Assembly: GCA_900323505.1 (NCBI GenBank)
Contig: OOIN01000004.1
Span: 1,116,001-1,180,000 of the forward strand
Direction of reading: 5' to 3'
DNA from: Ustilago trichophora
Taxonomy: Eukaryota > Basidiomycota > Ustilaginomycetes > Ustilaginales > Ustilaginaceae
Length of the DNA stretch: 64,000 bases
Shown one piece after another: positions 49,307 through 60,052 of this stretch (within the stretch, counting starts at the first letter, position 1; every line of letters starts with the position of its first letter). The notes below the pieces were generated by a model. That model was not told where the DNA came from, did no database searches, and saw only the letters and a program-made list of their open reading frames with translations. Position numbers and translations under genes: made by a program.

Positions 49307-49931
49307 TGTTGCCAGATGAAGCGAAGCTGTTCTCTACAGAGAAGCTCTATAGGGTGTCAGATGGGAGCAATGATGGTGGTGAGGCAGGATCAAGTGCACT
49401 GTGTACGACGTTCCAATATGGCATACCAGAATCTGTATGTAGGACAAGGATGCAAACCAGTGCTGTACACTACGAAAGTGTGAAAGGAAAAAAGTTGGGG
49501 CGAGCAGGAAGATCACGCTGCTGTCATGCATGGAAAAAATAAAAAAATAAAAAAGATCGGCATTCCTCCACAACCTGTTATTGCCTTACAACGTGCGTCT
49601 CTTTTTCTTTTCCTCTTCCGCGACGTCACCGGCGAGATTGCTGTTTCCAAAAGCTGTCACACCGCGTTCGGTGGATCGATAGATTGCACGTTTGGCGAAG
49701 CCGATGAATCTGATCGGGAACCTCCACTCTCTCTTTCCTGGCCAAGTTGGGCAGCTCGGGAAGAAGCTTCCAATGTTTGAACCTTGAAAGCCGATTCGAC
49801 CTTCGAGTCACTGTCCAACTATCGAGGCTGAGCACATGTCTCTACAACAGCTCACCTCTTGACCTAATCGCCATCTCCACCTCCCATCCTTCGAAACAGC
49901 TGTTACTTGCATCAACGAAGCCATCGCAACC
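49307..49931. other. Divergent promoter region EPT1 / ARH1
   Basis: Holds both promoters. Contains an A-rich stretch (49528-49552) and CGACGTCACC at 49621-49630, which includes a CRE half-site. No gene supported. Confidence 0.5.
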
Positions 49932-51743
49932 ATGCGTTGCGCACCGCTTGTGCGAGCGGCGGTCGAGTCGACTTCTTCCGCTGCAGCAAGCTCATCGGCC
50001 TCGACGTCAGCCCTACCGCGCAGAGCCCGCGTAGCCATCATAGGCGCAGGTCCATCTGGCTTCTACGCAGCCTCCCGCTTGCTCTCTCGTATTCCGTATT
50101 CTTCCTCAGACTCGCCCTCGTCCCAACCTCTGAACATTGACATCTTTGATCGGCTCCCCGTGCCCCACGGCTTGGTGCGCTACGGCGTCGCACCGGACCA
50201 CCCTGACGTCAAGAATGTCGAGCATAAGTTCGCCGGCGTCTCCCAGGATCCGCGGTTGCGCTTTGCTGGTAATGTGAATGTCGTTCACTCGCCTTCAGAC
50301 TCTGCCGCCAATCCGTACCCCGACGCTGTGCAGGTGCCATTGGAGTTTCTATCGAGGTATTACACCCACATCTTGTTCTCATATGGCGCATCGACCGGAA
50401 GACCGCTCGGTATCCCTGGATCCAATCCAGGTGAATTGAGCGGCGTATATACAGCATTAGAATTCGTCAACTGGTACAACGGCCACCCGGCTTCTCATGA
50501 CCCCACGCTTCTATCCAGATCGCACTTCAACGTGGATCTGAGCAACATGCATCACCTCACAGTCATTGGCGCGGGAAATGTCGCTCTAGATGTTGCGCGC
50601 ATCGTTCTTCGCTCGTCCACACCATTTTTGGAATCATCTGGCCGCGTAACGTCGAACAAAGCTCCCGGTCTGTCAGCGTTGGAGGAGACCGACGTTCCCG
50701 AGCCAGTATTGGCCGAATTGGCACGATGCAAAATTCGCGATGTCGACGTTTTCGCTAGGAGAGGTCCCGCACAGCTGGCGTTTACCAACAAGGAGGTGCG
50801 TGAGATGCTGTCCCTCGAAGGCATCGCACTACGTGCTCCGGACAAGGAGTTGCTCGATTCGGCACTGAGGCAGCTCGACGAGTTGGCAGCGAAGGGCGCG
50901 AGCGATCCAGCACGGGCCCAAGAGATCGCTTCCGAAGTACGTGTCAAAAAGAGGCTGCTGAGCCTCTTGACCAAGGGAAGCAAGACAAAGGTCGGAGAGC
51001 AGACCAAGACATGGGGTCTGAACTTCTTCCATTCCCCGGCAAAGTTCATTCCCCTTCCCAATTCTACAGGGGATGTGAAGCAGGTGGGAGGAGTGGAGTG
51101 GAATCTTACCACGCTAGCTAGTGGTCAACCGACGCCGGCAAACTTGGAAGCTGCCGATCCTAAAATGGCCACCTGGGGTTCGGGTTCGATCGACACCACT
51201 CCCACAGCTAGCACTTCGACCGCTACAGGAAAGACAAGAACCACGGCGACCGACATGATCGTCTCCTCGGTTGGGTATCAGAGCGAGCCTCTTTTCTCCT
51301 CCTCATCACAGTCAACATCGCCGGCGGTATTGAAAGAGGGGAGATTGGTAGAGCTGCCCTTTGATCCCTCGCGAAAGATCGTGCCCAACACTGGGGGACG
51401 GGTGCTCAACCCGCAGACGAAAGAGGCTGTACCCGGAGCGTATGTTAGCGGCTGGCTGGCACGGGGTCCAAACGGCGTTATCGCGACAACAATGATGGAT
51501 GCCTATGGCGTGGCTGATGTGATCCTGTCCGATTTGCATTCTATCTCGACCTCACAGCAACAGGCAGCTGTCGAGGTGGACGGCGACTTGTTGGACCACC
51601 TTGAAAAGCAACAGTCTAAGCAGGTCGTCGGCTTCCAAGGTTGGAGGAAGATAGACGAAGAGGAAAAGTGCAGAGGTTCAAAGTTGGGCAAGCTCAGAGA
51701 AAAGATCTTGACTGTCAAAGAAATGCTCGAGATCGCTGCCTAA
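49932..51743 (+). CDS. ARH1: Mitochondrial NADPH:adrenodoxin (ferredoxin) reductase
   Basis: A single exon of 603 residues. Flavoprotein passing electrons from NADPH to mitochondrial ferredoxin for iron-sulfur cluster and heme A biosynthesis. The first 30 residues are Ser/Ala/Arg-rich without acidic residues except one Glu, fitting a matrix-targeting sequence. FAD-binding motif RVAIIGAGPSGFYAASRLL (34-52), then VPHGLVRYGVAPDHPDVKNV, the NADP-binding VIGAGNVALDVARIVL (about 213) and the C-terminal GAYVSGWLARGPNGVIATTM. It is about 100 residues longer than yeast Arh1, mainly from a Thr/Ser-rich insert near residues 395-440 and a C-terminal extension. Confidence 0.96.
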   Translation: MRCAPLVRAAVESTSSAAASSSASTSALPRRARVAIIGAGPSGFYAASRLLSRIPYSSSDSPSSQPLNIDIFDRLPVPHGLVRYGVAPDHPDVKNVEHKFAGVSQDPRLRFAGNVNVVHSPSDSAANPYPDAVQVPLEFLSRYYTHILFSYGASTGRPLGIPGSNPGELSGVYTALEFVNWYNGHPASHDPTLLSRSHFNVDLSNMHHLTVIGAGNVALDVARIVLRSSTPFLESSGRVTSNKAPGLSALEETDVPEPVLAELARCKIRDVDVFARRGPAQLAFTNKEVREMLSLEGIALRAPDKELLDSALRQLDELAAKGASDPARAQEIASEVRVKKRLLSLLTKGSKTKVGEQTKTWGLNFFHSPAKFIPLPNSTGDVKQVGGVEWNLTTLASGQPTPANLEAADPKMATWGSGSIDTTPTASTSTATGKTRTTATDMIVSSVGYQSEPLFSSSSQSTSPAVLKEGRLVELPFDPSRKIVPNTGGRVLNPQTKEAVPGAYVSGWLARGPNGVIATTMMDAYGVADVILSDLHSISTSQQQAAVEVDGDLLDHLEKQQSKQVVGFQGWRKIDEEEKCRGSKLGKLREKILTVKEMLEIAA

Positions 51744-51931
51744 TCCTTCCCACACTTTGGCGATCTTCAACCATCATCACCTCTCAATTCATCGCACCAC
51801 ATCACCTTTTTTTACCTCTATCACACTCGTCACATGTGAGCAACAAAAAAAGAAAAAATCACAATCACGGGCAATTCCTCAGCCAGCATGGTATAGTTTA
51901 CAAACATACAGAAGTCCTTTCTTTGACGGGA

Positions 51932-53521
51932 TCATGAGTGACCAAGCTCTTTGGCCGCTGCCTCGAATGACTCCTTGAAGATGGAGCAAGCCTGATTCAA
52001 TTCGTCCTCGCTGATGTTGAGAGGGGGGATGAATCTGAGAACGTCAAATACGGATGTGCTGAGGAGTAGCATGTCGCGCTTTAGACATTCTGCTACGATC
52101 TTTGGTGCGATCTGCTCTACTTTGCTTGCTCCTGCTGTTGCAGCTGTGGTGTTTTGCGAGTTGGCGTTGGTAGGAGAGTTTGCAAACTGTACGCCAATCA
52201 TGAGGCCTCTTCCCCTTACGTCTTCGATTAGGTGACCGTATTTAGAGTCTTTCTTGAGCGAGTGCAGGAAAGATACGAGCTGATCGGAGCGCTTGGCAAC
52301 GTTCTCGAGCACATTTTCTTCCTTGAACGCTTGGATGACCGCAGAAGCAGCAGCGCACGAAACAGCGTTACCGGCGTATGTACCACCCATCGATCCAGGC
52401 TTCTGGCGAGACATGAGCTCGTTAGTCGATGCGATACCGGAGAGGGGAAATCCGTTTGCGATTCCCTTGGCAAAGATGAGAACATCGGGTCGTACACCAG
52501 ACTCTTCGACGGCAAACATGGTTCCCGTTCGTCCAAAGCCAGATTGCACTTCGTCGCAGATGAGGAGGAGGTTGTTCTCGTCACAAATCTCACGCAGGCC
52601 GTGGAGGAAGGATGCCGGTGCGGGGACGTAACCTCCTTCACCAATCACGGGTTCGATGAGGATAGCAGCGGTGTCCGAAGGGGCGGTTTGCTGAGCCAGT
52701 GTGAGCCTGACTTGGTGCAACGACTGACGCACGAGCTCCTCGACGTCGGTGTCCGCGGGAAGGCCAAAGTGCGAGTAGAATGGGAACGAAGTGGCGAAAA
52801 CACCCGGCATCAAGGGACCGTGACCTTCACCGTAGATGGTCTTGGATCGGGTCAAGGCAGCAGTAGCGGCGGTTCGACCGTGGTAAGAGCCTTGCATGAC
52901 GATGATGTTCTGCTTCTTGGTGGCAGCGCGGGCGAGTTTGATGGCTGCCTCAACGGCTTCTGCGCCGGAATTCCAGAAAAAGAGGGTGTCCAGGGATGGG
53001 TGGGGGAGGATGGGAAGAAGCTTCTGGATCAAGTCGATCTGTGCTGCTGAGAAGCCGATGTTGACCTGCACACAAAAAAAAAGCATGAAGAATAAACGTG
53101 TCAGCTGCTGCCTCACAGGAAAATGAATAGAGAGGAACTAGGATACACGTACCTGAGCATGAGTGATCTTGCCACACTGTTTAGCAGCGGCCTCAGTAAC
53201 CTTGGGGTGACAATGACCCAAGTTGCAGACACCGATACCCGAAGTCATATCGAGCAGCTTGACACCTTTGTCAGTGGTGATCCAGCTACCCTTTCCGTCT
53301 TCAAAGACGTGCTTGGAGAGACGGCCGATACCCTTGGTAATGTGGGTCTCGCCGAAAGCGGCGGCGTCAAAGTTGGCTGCTGGCATGGTGGGGCGGAAGG
53401 CGGAGTAGTTGCGTTGTTGTGTGGTGGAAGAGACGAGGTGTCGAAGGAGGGAGGAAGAGGCCAAGGGGCTTCGAGCCAAGCAGCTGCTCTTTATAGATTG
53501 GGCAGAGAGGAAGGCACGCAT
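51932..53521 (-). CDS. Mitochondrial class-III aminotransferase, 4-aminobutyrate aminotransferase-like
   Basis: Two exons, 53521-53153 and 53065-51932, with an 87-bp intron (GTACGT donor, GTGCAG acceptor), give 500 residues. PLP enzyme of fold type I; GABA or a related omega-amino acid is the most likely donor. The leader is rich in Arg and Ser with no acids, and QRNYSAF fits a mitochondrial processing site. Motifs: TSGIGVCNLGHCHPKV, THAQVNIGFS across the splice, FFWNSGAEAVEAAIKLAR, GSYHGRTAAT, the PLP aspartate in ICDEVQSGFGRTG, the Schiff-base lysine Lys323 in IFAKGIANGFPLSG, and GTYAGNAVSCAAA. A Thr/Asn-rich insert lies near residues 430-445. The style is that of bacterial GabT-like enzymes; acetylornithine or ornithine specificity cannot be excluded. 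Confidence 0.88.
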
Positions 53522-54395
53522 GGTGGGCTACGATACGGTACCGTGGGGAGAGAAATGACTCGGGCTTTGATTCGCTACCTTGCCCTGCTGGGGGGGGAGA
53601 GAAGATAGATTGGAATGTCGACAGCAAATAACGAATGGGGCTTGTGTTGATGGGGGAGGAGCCAAGTGCGACGGGAGCAGGAGAGGCGTGCTTATCAGTT
53701 GAATAGCAACTCGCAGGTCTGCACTGTTGAACAAGCACAAAAGGCAACTGCTCGGGATTGATGACTGACCGTGACAGTAGTCAGTGAGTGTGTTGGTTCG
53801 AGCGTGGCGTGGAGTACCAAAAAGGCCAAAAGAGAGTAGAGCCGGCGGGGTCGTGCTTCGGGTTCCCTGGGCTGTTGGCCTTCTGGAGCCCATAGACGGA
53901 TGCCAACCTGGACGCGTTTCGGCAACTTGCAAGGTCAGATTTTCTTGATTTCAGCACTCTGCTAACTAGGAAAGAAAGGGTCTCTCGTTTCAAGCGCTGC
54001 AGCAACAAAGCTTGACGAGCCCCGCACTCGAACTAGAAAATTGCACCGAAGTTTAGCCGCGTATGCCGCGCTTGCCGACCTGTCATCAGTTTCTTCTTCA
54101 TCTCCTTCAACCGACGCTGCATCTGTCGCAAACATGGATCCTATACCACGCGACCTTGCCACAGACCTTGTCACAAAACAATCAATCAGCAATCGGGAGA
54201 ATGGCAATTTGGCTGGTTCTCAGCCCTATGAAATACAGTAGCGAATGGGGTAGACGACAAAAAGGAATTCGGAGAAGCTCGATGAGAGCGAAGAACAAGG
54301 GAGAGGGGATATAATACACTAATTTGGGCTAGCTGTTGGTGAAAGAGATGCGATTTGGTATTAGGAATGAACCTATGAAGAAGAGAGGAAATGGC
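53522..54395. other. Intergenic region upstream of the aminotransferase gene
   Basis: Promoter of the aminotransferase gene and 3' region of the forkhead gene (both -). A G-run lies at about 53590-53597. Overlapping open frames on both strands have no features of genes. Confidence 0.5.
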
Positions 54396-57300
54396 TTACT
54401 GGCGGGCCTGCGAGAAACCATGAGCGCCAGTGAAAGCCTGAATACCACCGGCAGCCTGGATGCTGTTCCAAGCCTGACGCAGGGGCGAGGCGTTAAGGCC
54501 ATCGCCGAAGCCGGCGTAGTGCGCACTATTGTGGGAAGCCGACATGTCCATGTGGGTTGGCTGCTGCGAGTGAATCTGGTGTTGCTGTACCATCTGCTGA
54601 TGCTGCTGCTGTTGCTGCTGCTGCAGATTAGCTTGCATCTCAAAGGGATCGTCCAGGTACCATGCCTGTTGCATATTTTGAGGCCCCGCCAAGCTCATCC
54701 CCATCATCTGAGCGTTGTTCGAGAACCCTCGACGGCCCGGCGATAGACCATTCGAAAAGCGGAGCGAGCCAGGCGTGCGACCAGGCGTCAGACCAGATCC
54801 CATCCCAAGCCCAGCGCCAAAGCTAGCACCGTTGAAGCCCATTTGCCCAGCGCTGCCGCCCATGGCTAGCTGCATCTGCAGGCTTGCGCTCGAGTTGGGA
54901 GAGAGCATGCCTGCTGCGCCATTTCGCAGGGGAGAGCTTCGCAAAGTCGAGTGGTGCGCCAATGCAGCTGCAACACGCGCTGTCGAGGTGGGCGATCGCA
55001 TGCCGTCCTCCATCTGGCTCTTCTGTCCGCGCATCGAGGACATGGGCGAGCTAATCGACCAGAGTCGCTTCGGAGACGTTACGGAAGAGTTGGGAGCAGC
55101 TTCGCCCGTCGAGCCCTTGGTCTGTCGACGAAGAGGCGAGCCACGAGAGGTGTCGACATCCATGCCGTTGGAGAAGGCAAAAGCACCACCGAGCGCTGAT
55201 CCACGCATGGCATAGAGCGAGGGGGAGAAGCTAGAGCCGTAGCCAAGCTGTCCGTTGCCCTGCCCAGCCAGCTTGCGCTTCCTCGCACTGTGGTTGGCGG
55301 TTGCCTGCATCGAAGGCGGAGGCATCAGCGTCAAAGGGCTGCTGGGGGGACTGCTGGCACTGTCGATCAGACCAGGGATGGTCTTGCTGTAATTGCTGCC
55401 TCCGACGCTGCTGCCATAGACGGACGAGCCCACGTGGGGACGAACCGGCGTGATCGAGTCGAGACCGTTGATCGCCATAGCAGCGCCACCCATCTGACCA
55501 GCGCTCTGTGGCTGCGTCTCGAGCAGAGGCAGTCGATCGGCCATGACCATCTGGCCGGCACCCTTGGCCTTTTTCAAAGATCGTGGTCGGCCGCTCTCCT
55601 TGTCCGATTCGTCGCCACTGTCCGCACCGGTCTGCGTCTTCTTGCGCTTGGCCTTGTTGCGCTTCTTGGCACTCATGTCTGAGGCATCACCGCCCTGAGA
55701 CGATGCAAGCACATCAGCATCAGCCACGGTCAAGGCCCTCTCAACAGCATCGGGAGAACCCATGGCCTTGTTGACCTGACTCTGTTGTTGCTGCTGTTGG
55801 CGAGCCTTGGCAGCCTCAAACTTCTGCGGGACAGCGTTGTATAGGCCATTCTGGAATCGGTCTTCGTGGCCGGTCTTGATGCCCCACCAGCCTCCCTTGC
55901 CTGGCATATTGGCCTCGCGTTCGATCTTGATGAAGCTCTTGTTCAGACTGAGGTTATGACGGATTGAGTTTTGCCAGCCCCGATCGCCCTTTTCGAAGAA
56001 AGGATAGGTCGAGCTGATCCAGTCATAGACTTCGGACAGAGAGAGTCGCATGTCGGAAGACGACTTGATCGCCTGGCCGATGAGACCAGCGTACGACACG
56101 GAGCTAGGCTTGGCCTTCGATTGACCGAATCCAGGTGGAAGCAGGTAGTAGCGCGCCGGAGGTTCCTCAAGCAGCGTACCAGCTTCGAGAGCCGCTTTGA
56201 GCTCCTCTGAGACAAGTTTGACAAGGCGACTGCCGTCCGGCTGGTCCCAGCCAATCTCGTCGCCGTTTTGGACAGAGGGGGAAGCCTGGGTCATGCGCTC
56301 AAAGTCTTGGCAAGGCAGGTCCACGACTTTGAATGCAGCCGGATCCGTTGCAGAGCCACCTGCCGCCTTGGACCTCTTCGCCTTCTTCGTAGCAGCGGTC
56401 TGCGAAACATCGCTCGCCTCGCCGCCGCTAATTGCAGCCATCTGCTTGGCGGTTTCAGGGTCGAATGAGGGCATTGCCGGCTCGGCACTGCCGGCGCGGA
56501 ACATCATGTTGACGGAAACGCCCGTCTGCTGTGCAAGGGGCTGCATGATCAGGGACGAGTCTGCGCCAAACACGTTTCCAGTGTCCGCGAGTTGCTTGCT
56601 GGGAGAAGGTGGGGAGTCGCTCTGCACGCGTCGCATCTCTGCCACCTTCTTGCCCTTCTTACTGCGGCCCTGCGTCGTGGCGAGCGCCTCGTCGTCCTCG
56701 ATCTCAGCGTCAGAAGCGTCCACCGCATCGCGAACGCCCTTGGTCGGCTCAGGCAATGGCTGTCTGGTCTCAACATTGGGTGCTGAGACAGTGCGTGGCA
56801 AGCTAGAGCCAAACACGTCGGCAGGACTGATGGTGTCGATCTTGCGCGATCCGGCCCGCTTGTGCTTGCTGCCACTGGAGCCAGAGCCAAGGAAGTCACG
56901 AATGTTGCCGGAAGGCTGACGATCACGGCGAGTGTCGATGGCAGTACCGGACTGGGCGCGAACGAGAGCGCTGCGAGGGCTGGCGAAAGGCAGCTTTCCA
57001 CCGATCATCTCATCGCCCGTTCCACCTGCCCTGAGCGATCGGCCAAGGCGCAGAGGAGACGAAGTCGACAGGGTGAAAGCCTTGCTGGAGCCATCGTCAA
57101 GGTGAACCGCTTCTGCAAGCGAGGCAGGAGGAGGGTCGAGGGCTGTGCCGCCGGGAGCCGAGAATAGCAGGCCACGTTTGGCGTTGAAAGCAGAGGGCTT
57201 GCCGAGACCCGACGCGTCCTCGTGGTGGACGTGGATGTCATCCTCGGCATCGAAGTCGAGATCGCTCATGCGACTGGCGACATTCGAGACGAGACGGCCT

Positions 57301-59786
57301 GAGAGGGGCGACATGACAGCAACACCTTGCGAAGAGGAGCGCATGAGGGAAGAGTTGGCAGATCCCTGTGCGCTTGCCTGTCGAGCGTGGAAAAAGCCGG
57401 CGACCGAGGGGCTGACACCAATGAGCTCGGGTCGAGACTCGTCGGTACCAAGAAGGAAATGCGCAGCAGGAGTGACGGCTGAGCTGCCTCTCAAACTGGA
57501 GCGGTTGGCATCGGTGCCCTTTCGCAGGCTTGACAAAGGCTCAGCATCCCAGGTCGAGAAGGTGATGGGACCTGGAGTAGAGTGAATGTTGCAAAGCGTT
57601 TCAAGCGAGTCGTACCCGGGCTGACTGGGCGAGATGCCGTGCATGGTGAAATCGTAGTGCTCGCGCGTGGTCATGCGTGTGTGCATGTTGAGAGGGCTAG
57701 CTCCGATGGTGGTCCATCGCAGTGCTCTTGACGAAGACGATTCAAGGGGAGTGGCGCGAACGACCGAGTCTGGCGACTTGCGTGTCTTGCTGCCGGCGTT
57801 CGGTGTGCTGATGACGAACGAAGCATAGTCTGGATTAGCGGCTTTGATGGCGTCCGCTGCGGCAGCAGCCTTGACAGCCTCCTTCTGCTCGTAATCGGCG
57901 CGGGCAGCAGCCTCGGCCATTTGTTGGACAGCCAACTCTGCCCTTTCATGTTCCTCGATGAGCTTGCGTTGGGCTGCTTGCTTCTGTCTGAGCTTCTCCT
58001 CCTTGTAAAGGCGTCTGGGGCTGGTTTGCTGGGCCATGACCTTGTCGAGGAAGCTGAGTCCGCTCATCTTGGTGTCCAAGCCCTCGAGGTTGGCGGGTAC
58101 CGAGGTCGCGTTGGAGCTCTCCGAGAAGGTCCTTCTGTGAGCAGCGCCCCAACCGTCCGCTGCCAATCCTCCGCCAAGAGCCGAGGAGGCGGGCTCATGA
58201 GTAGCAAAGCAGACGCCAGAGTCATCAGCGTCGACGAGTGGGCTGCAGAAGACAGCACCATTATCAACGGGCGATTTGAGCAGTCGCAACGTGCCTCTGG
58301 GGCTGACCCAAGCACGCCGAGTGAGTTCCTCGAGCGAGGTGCAATCTCGCACTTCTTCGCTGACACGAACAACGGGCGAAGACTCGAATGAAACGGTGCG
58401 AACGCGTGATCTGCGACCAGAAAAGGCACTCTGCAGCCCCTCGGGCGGTGTGGATGGATCTGGGCTCGTAGTGGAATCGCTGCCGTTGAGGTCGAGCCCG
58501 AGACCGACGCGGGTGGCTGATTTTCTACTGCTGCAGCTGCCCTTCTTGGCGTGCGTTCTTGTGGGAGGGGTGCGGAAGGCAGAGCTGGAGCCTGCTTCTG
58601 GTGAGGATTGTGCGGCGACAGAGCTGGGTGTAGCAAGGAGGTCTTGAGATGCTTTGCTGGATCCAGAGGTGGTAGCGTTGGCGGCAGCGCGTTCACGCTC
58701 GCGTCGCTGACGCAGTTTCAGCTTCTTGAGCTTGAGTCGACGCCTTTCTTCTGCATTGCCCACCTGATCGAGACTAGGATGAACCTTTGGTGAGCCGGGG
58801 GAGTCTTGAGGCTCGATGACGGCGGTGAAGAAGGAGAGAGCGGGGCTGCTGGTGTTGCGAGACCACGCTGGACCACTTGCGCGTGCCAATGGGGATGGAG
58901 CTGCGAGGCGTGGTTGCGAGGCACCTGGCTTGAGTTCGTTCGTCTTGGCAGCATCTGTCGAAGATTCGACCGAGCCAGGCGTTTTTGCGGCAGCGGATGT
59001 GCTCTGGCTGGTGGACGCAGCTTTGGTCTCGGTTGCCTTGGACGAGGACGCTGACGTGGCAGCAGTAGTTGTCGGAGCGAAAGGCTTGCGTTCAGCCTTG
59101 AGGAAGGCAGCTACGCCAGCCTTTGTCCTCTCATAGTCTTCTCTTGTAAGACGTAGACCCATTGCCTGAGCTCTGGCAAAGAAGTCCTCGGCATCTTTGG
59201 ATAACTCTGTTGTTCCTGAAGCTGCGGACGAGGCTGCGGTGCCGGCACTTGTTGAAGGTGCAGGGGTGAGCTTGGAGGTGGAGGCAGAGGCGGATGAAGG
59301 CAACTTGGAGCTGGCGGATGTCGTCGCCGATAGGGCAGAGGAAGGGGTGAGTGGCGAGCCCATCTTGGTAGCGCCAGCTGATGCTGTGAGTCGAGCTCGA
59401 ATACCAGGCCGAGCCGAGGAGCGCGTGTTGAGAGATGCGGAAACGGAAGAAGACGCGAGCGAGGACGATGCTTCAGCTGCGTCTTGAGCGGTGGAATCTT
59501 CCATACTGGCGGGAGTTGCAGAGCGAGAACCGGTAGGCGTTGGGCTGGCATGAATAGCCTGGACTAACGAGTTGTCAACGGCATTGCTGGTGAGCATGGA
59601 GAATTTGGCGCGTCGATTGCCTGGGCCGGAGCGAGAGAAGGTGCTTGGGGCAATACTGGTGGCCCGCGTTGCGGGTGTGGCGAAAGGAGTGCTGGTGGAG
59701 GTTGGCGAGTAGTCGGAGGAGTCAGACGCTGGGGGATAGTTGGAGCCCGAAGAGCCCAAAGAACGCGGGTTGGATGGCGTCGTCAT
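54396..59786 (-). CDS. Giant forkhead-domain transcription factor
   Basis: A single exon of 1796 residues. Sequence-specific nuclear regulator with one winged-helix domain at about residues 1220-1312: KPSSVSYAGLIGQAI, RLSLSEVYDWISSTYPFF, the recognition helix WQNSIRHNLSLNKSFIKI and GKGGWWGI. No FHA domain is seen, so it is not a Fkh1/2 or Fhl1 type; it is closer in plan to Hcm1/Sep1-like factors. About 1200 residues before the domain are Ser/Ala/Thr-rich and disordered, with a helical Gln/Lys/Glu stretch near residues 575-640. After the domain come basic KKRNKAKRKKTQ and SLKKAKG segments (nuclear localisation) and a poly-Gln (LQQQQQQQHQQMVQQHQ) near the C-terminus. Many SP/TP sites suggest CDK regulation, an inference. 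Target genes are unknown. Confidence 0.92.
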   Translation of the reverse strand: MTTPSNPRSLGSSGSNYPPASDSSDYSPTSTSTPFATPATRATSIAPSTFSRSGPGNRRAKFSMLTSNAVDNSLVQAIHASPTPTGSRSATPASMEDSTAQDAAEASSSLASSSVSASLNTRSSARPGIRARLTASAGATKMGSPLTPSSALSATTSASSKLPSSASASTSKLTPAPSTSAGTAASSAASGTTELSKDAEDFFARAQAMGLRLTREDYERTKAGVAAFLKAERKPFAPTTTAATSASSSKATETKAASTSQSTSAAAKTPGSVESSTDAAKTNELKPGASQPRLAAPSPLARASGPAWSRNTSSPALSFFTAVIEPQDSPGSPKVHPSLDQVGNAEERRRLKLKKLKLRQRRERERAAANATTSGSSKASQDLLATPSSVAAQSSPEAGSSSAFRTPPTRTHAKKGSCSSRKSATRVGLGLDLNGSDSTTSPDPSTPPEGLQSAFSGRRSRVRTVSFESSPVVRVSEEVRDCTSLEELTRRAWVSPRGTLRLLKSPVDNGAVFCSPLVDADDSGVCFATHEPASSALGGGLAADGWGAAHRRTFSESSNATSVPANLEGLDTKMSGLSFLDKVMAQQTSPRRLYKEEKLRQKQAAQRKLIEEHERAELAVQQMAEAAARADYEQKEAVKAAAAADAIKAANPDYASFVISTPNAGSKTRKSPDSVVRATPLESSSSRALRWTTIGASPLNMHTRMTTREHYDFTMHGISPSQPGYDSLETLCNIHSTPGPITFSTWDAEPLSSLRKGTDANRSSLRGSSAVTPAAHFLLGTDESRPELIGVSPSVAGFFHARQASAQGSANSSLMRSSSQGVAVMSPLSGRLVSNVASRMSDLDFDAEDDIHVHHEDASGLGKPSAFNAKRGLLFSAPGGTALDPPPASLAEAVHLDDGSSKAFTLSTSSPLRLGRSLRAGGTGDEMIGGKLPFASPRSALVRAQSGTAIDTRRDRQPSGNIRDFLGSGSSGSKHKRAGSRKIDTISPADVFGSSLPRTVSAPNVETRQPLPEPTKGVRDAVDASDAEIEDDEALATTQGRSKKGKKVAEMRRVQSDSPPSPSKQLADTGNVFGADSSLIMQPLAQQTGVSVNMMFRAGSAEPAMPSFDPETAKQMAAISGGEASDVSQTAATKKAKRSKAAGGSATDPAAFKVVDLPCQDFERMTQASPSVQNGDEIGWDQPDGSRLVKLVSEELKAALEAGTLLEEPPARYYLLPPGFGQSKAKPSSVSYAGLIGQAIKSSSDMRLSLSEVYDWISSTYPFFEKGDRGWQNSIRHNLSLNKSFIKIEREANMPGKGGWWGIKTGHEDRFQNGLYNAVPQKFEAAKARQQQQQQSQVNKAMGSPDAVERALTVADADVLASSQGGDASDMSAKKRNKAKRKKTQTGADSGDESDKESGRPRSLKKAKGAGQMVMADRLPLLETQPQSAGQMGGAAMAINGLDSITPVRPHVGSSVYGSSVGGSNYSKTIPGLIDSASSPPSSPLTLMPPPSMQATANHSARKRKLAGQGNGQLGYGSSFSPSLYAMRGSALGGAFAFSNGMDVDTSRGSPLRRQTKGSTGEAAPNSSVTSPKRLWSISSPMSSMRGQKSQMEDGMRSPTSTARVAAALAHHSTLRSSPLRNGAAGMLSPNSSASLQMQLAMGGSAGQMGFNGASFGAGLGMGSGLTPGRTPGSLRFSNGLSPGRRGFSNNAQMMGMSLAGPQNMQQAWYLDDPFEMQANLQQQQQQQHQQMVQQHQIHSQQPTHMDMSASHNSAHYAGFGDGLNASPLRQAWNSIQAAGGIQAFTGAHGFSQARQ

Positions 59787-60028
59787 GCTGAAACCACGTT
59801 CGAGCGCGACGGGGCTATAATCCCCTGTCGTGCCGGTGAGAGTTGGCTAGGGAGTTGCTGTTTATGGAAAGAGGTACTTTGTCAGCAATGGGGAACGCGT
59901 CGATGTATGCTGTTGAAAGATGGTTCGATGCGGTGCACGCGCGTTGAAAGACGGAGAATAGATCGCGTGTTGGTGACGTTGCGAATCAGAGTCGCGTTTG
60001 AGTTGGTGAAAGCGGTGCTACCGTCTGT

Positions 60029-60052
60029 GATGGTGATGGTGATGGTGATGGT
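60029..60052. repeat. (GATGGT)4 minisatellite
   Basis: Four perfect tandem copies of a 6-bp unit about 240 bp upstream of the forkhead start codon. Confidence 0.9.

Noticed and set aside
52232..53050. A 272-codon open frame antisense to the aminotransferase
   Set aside because: Shadow of the class-III aminotransferase exon.
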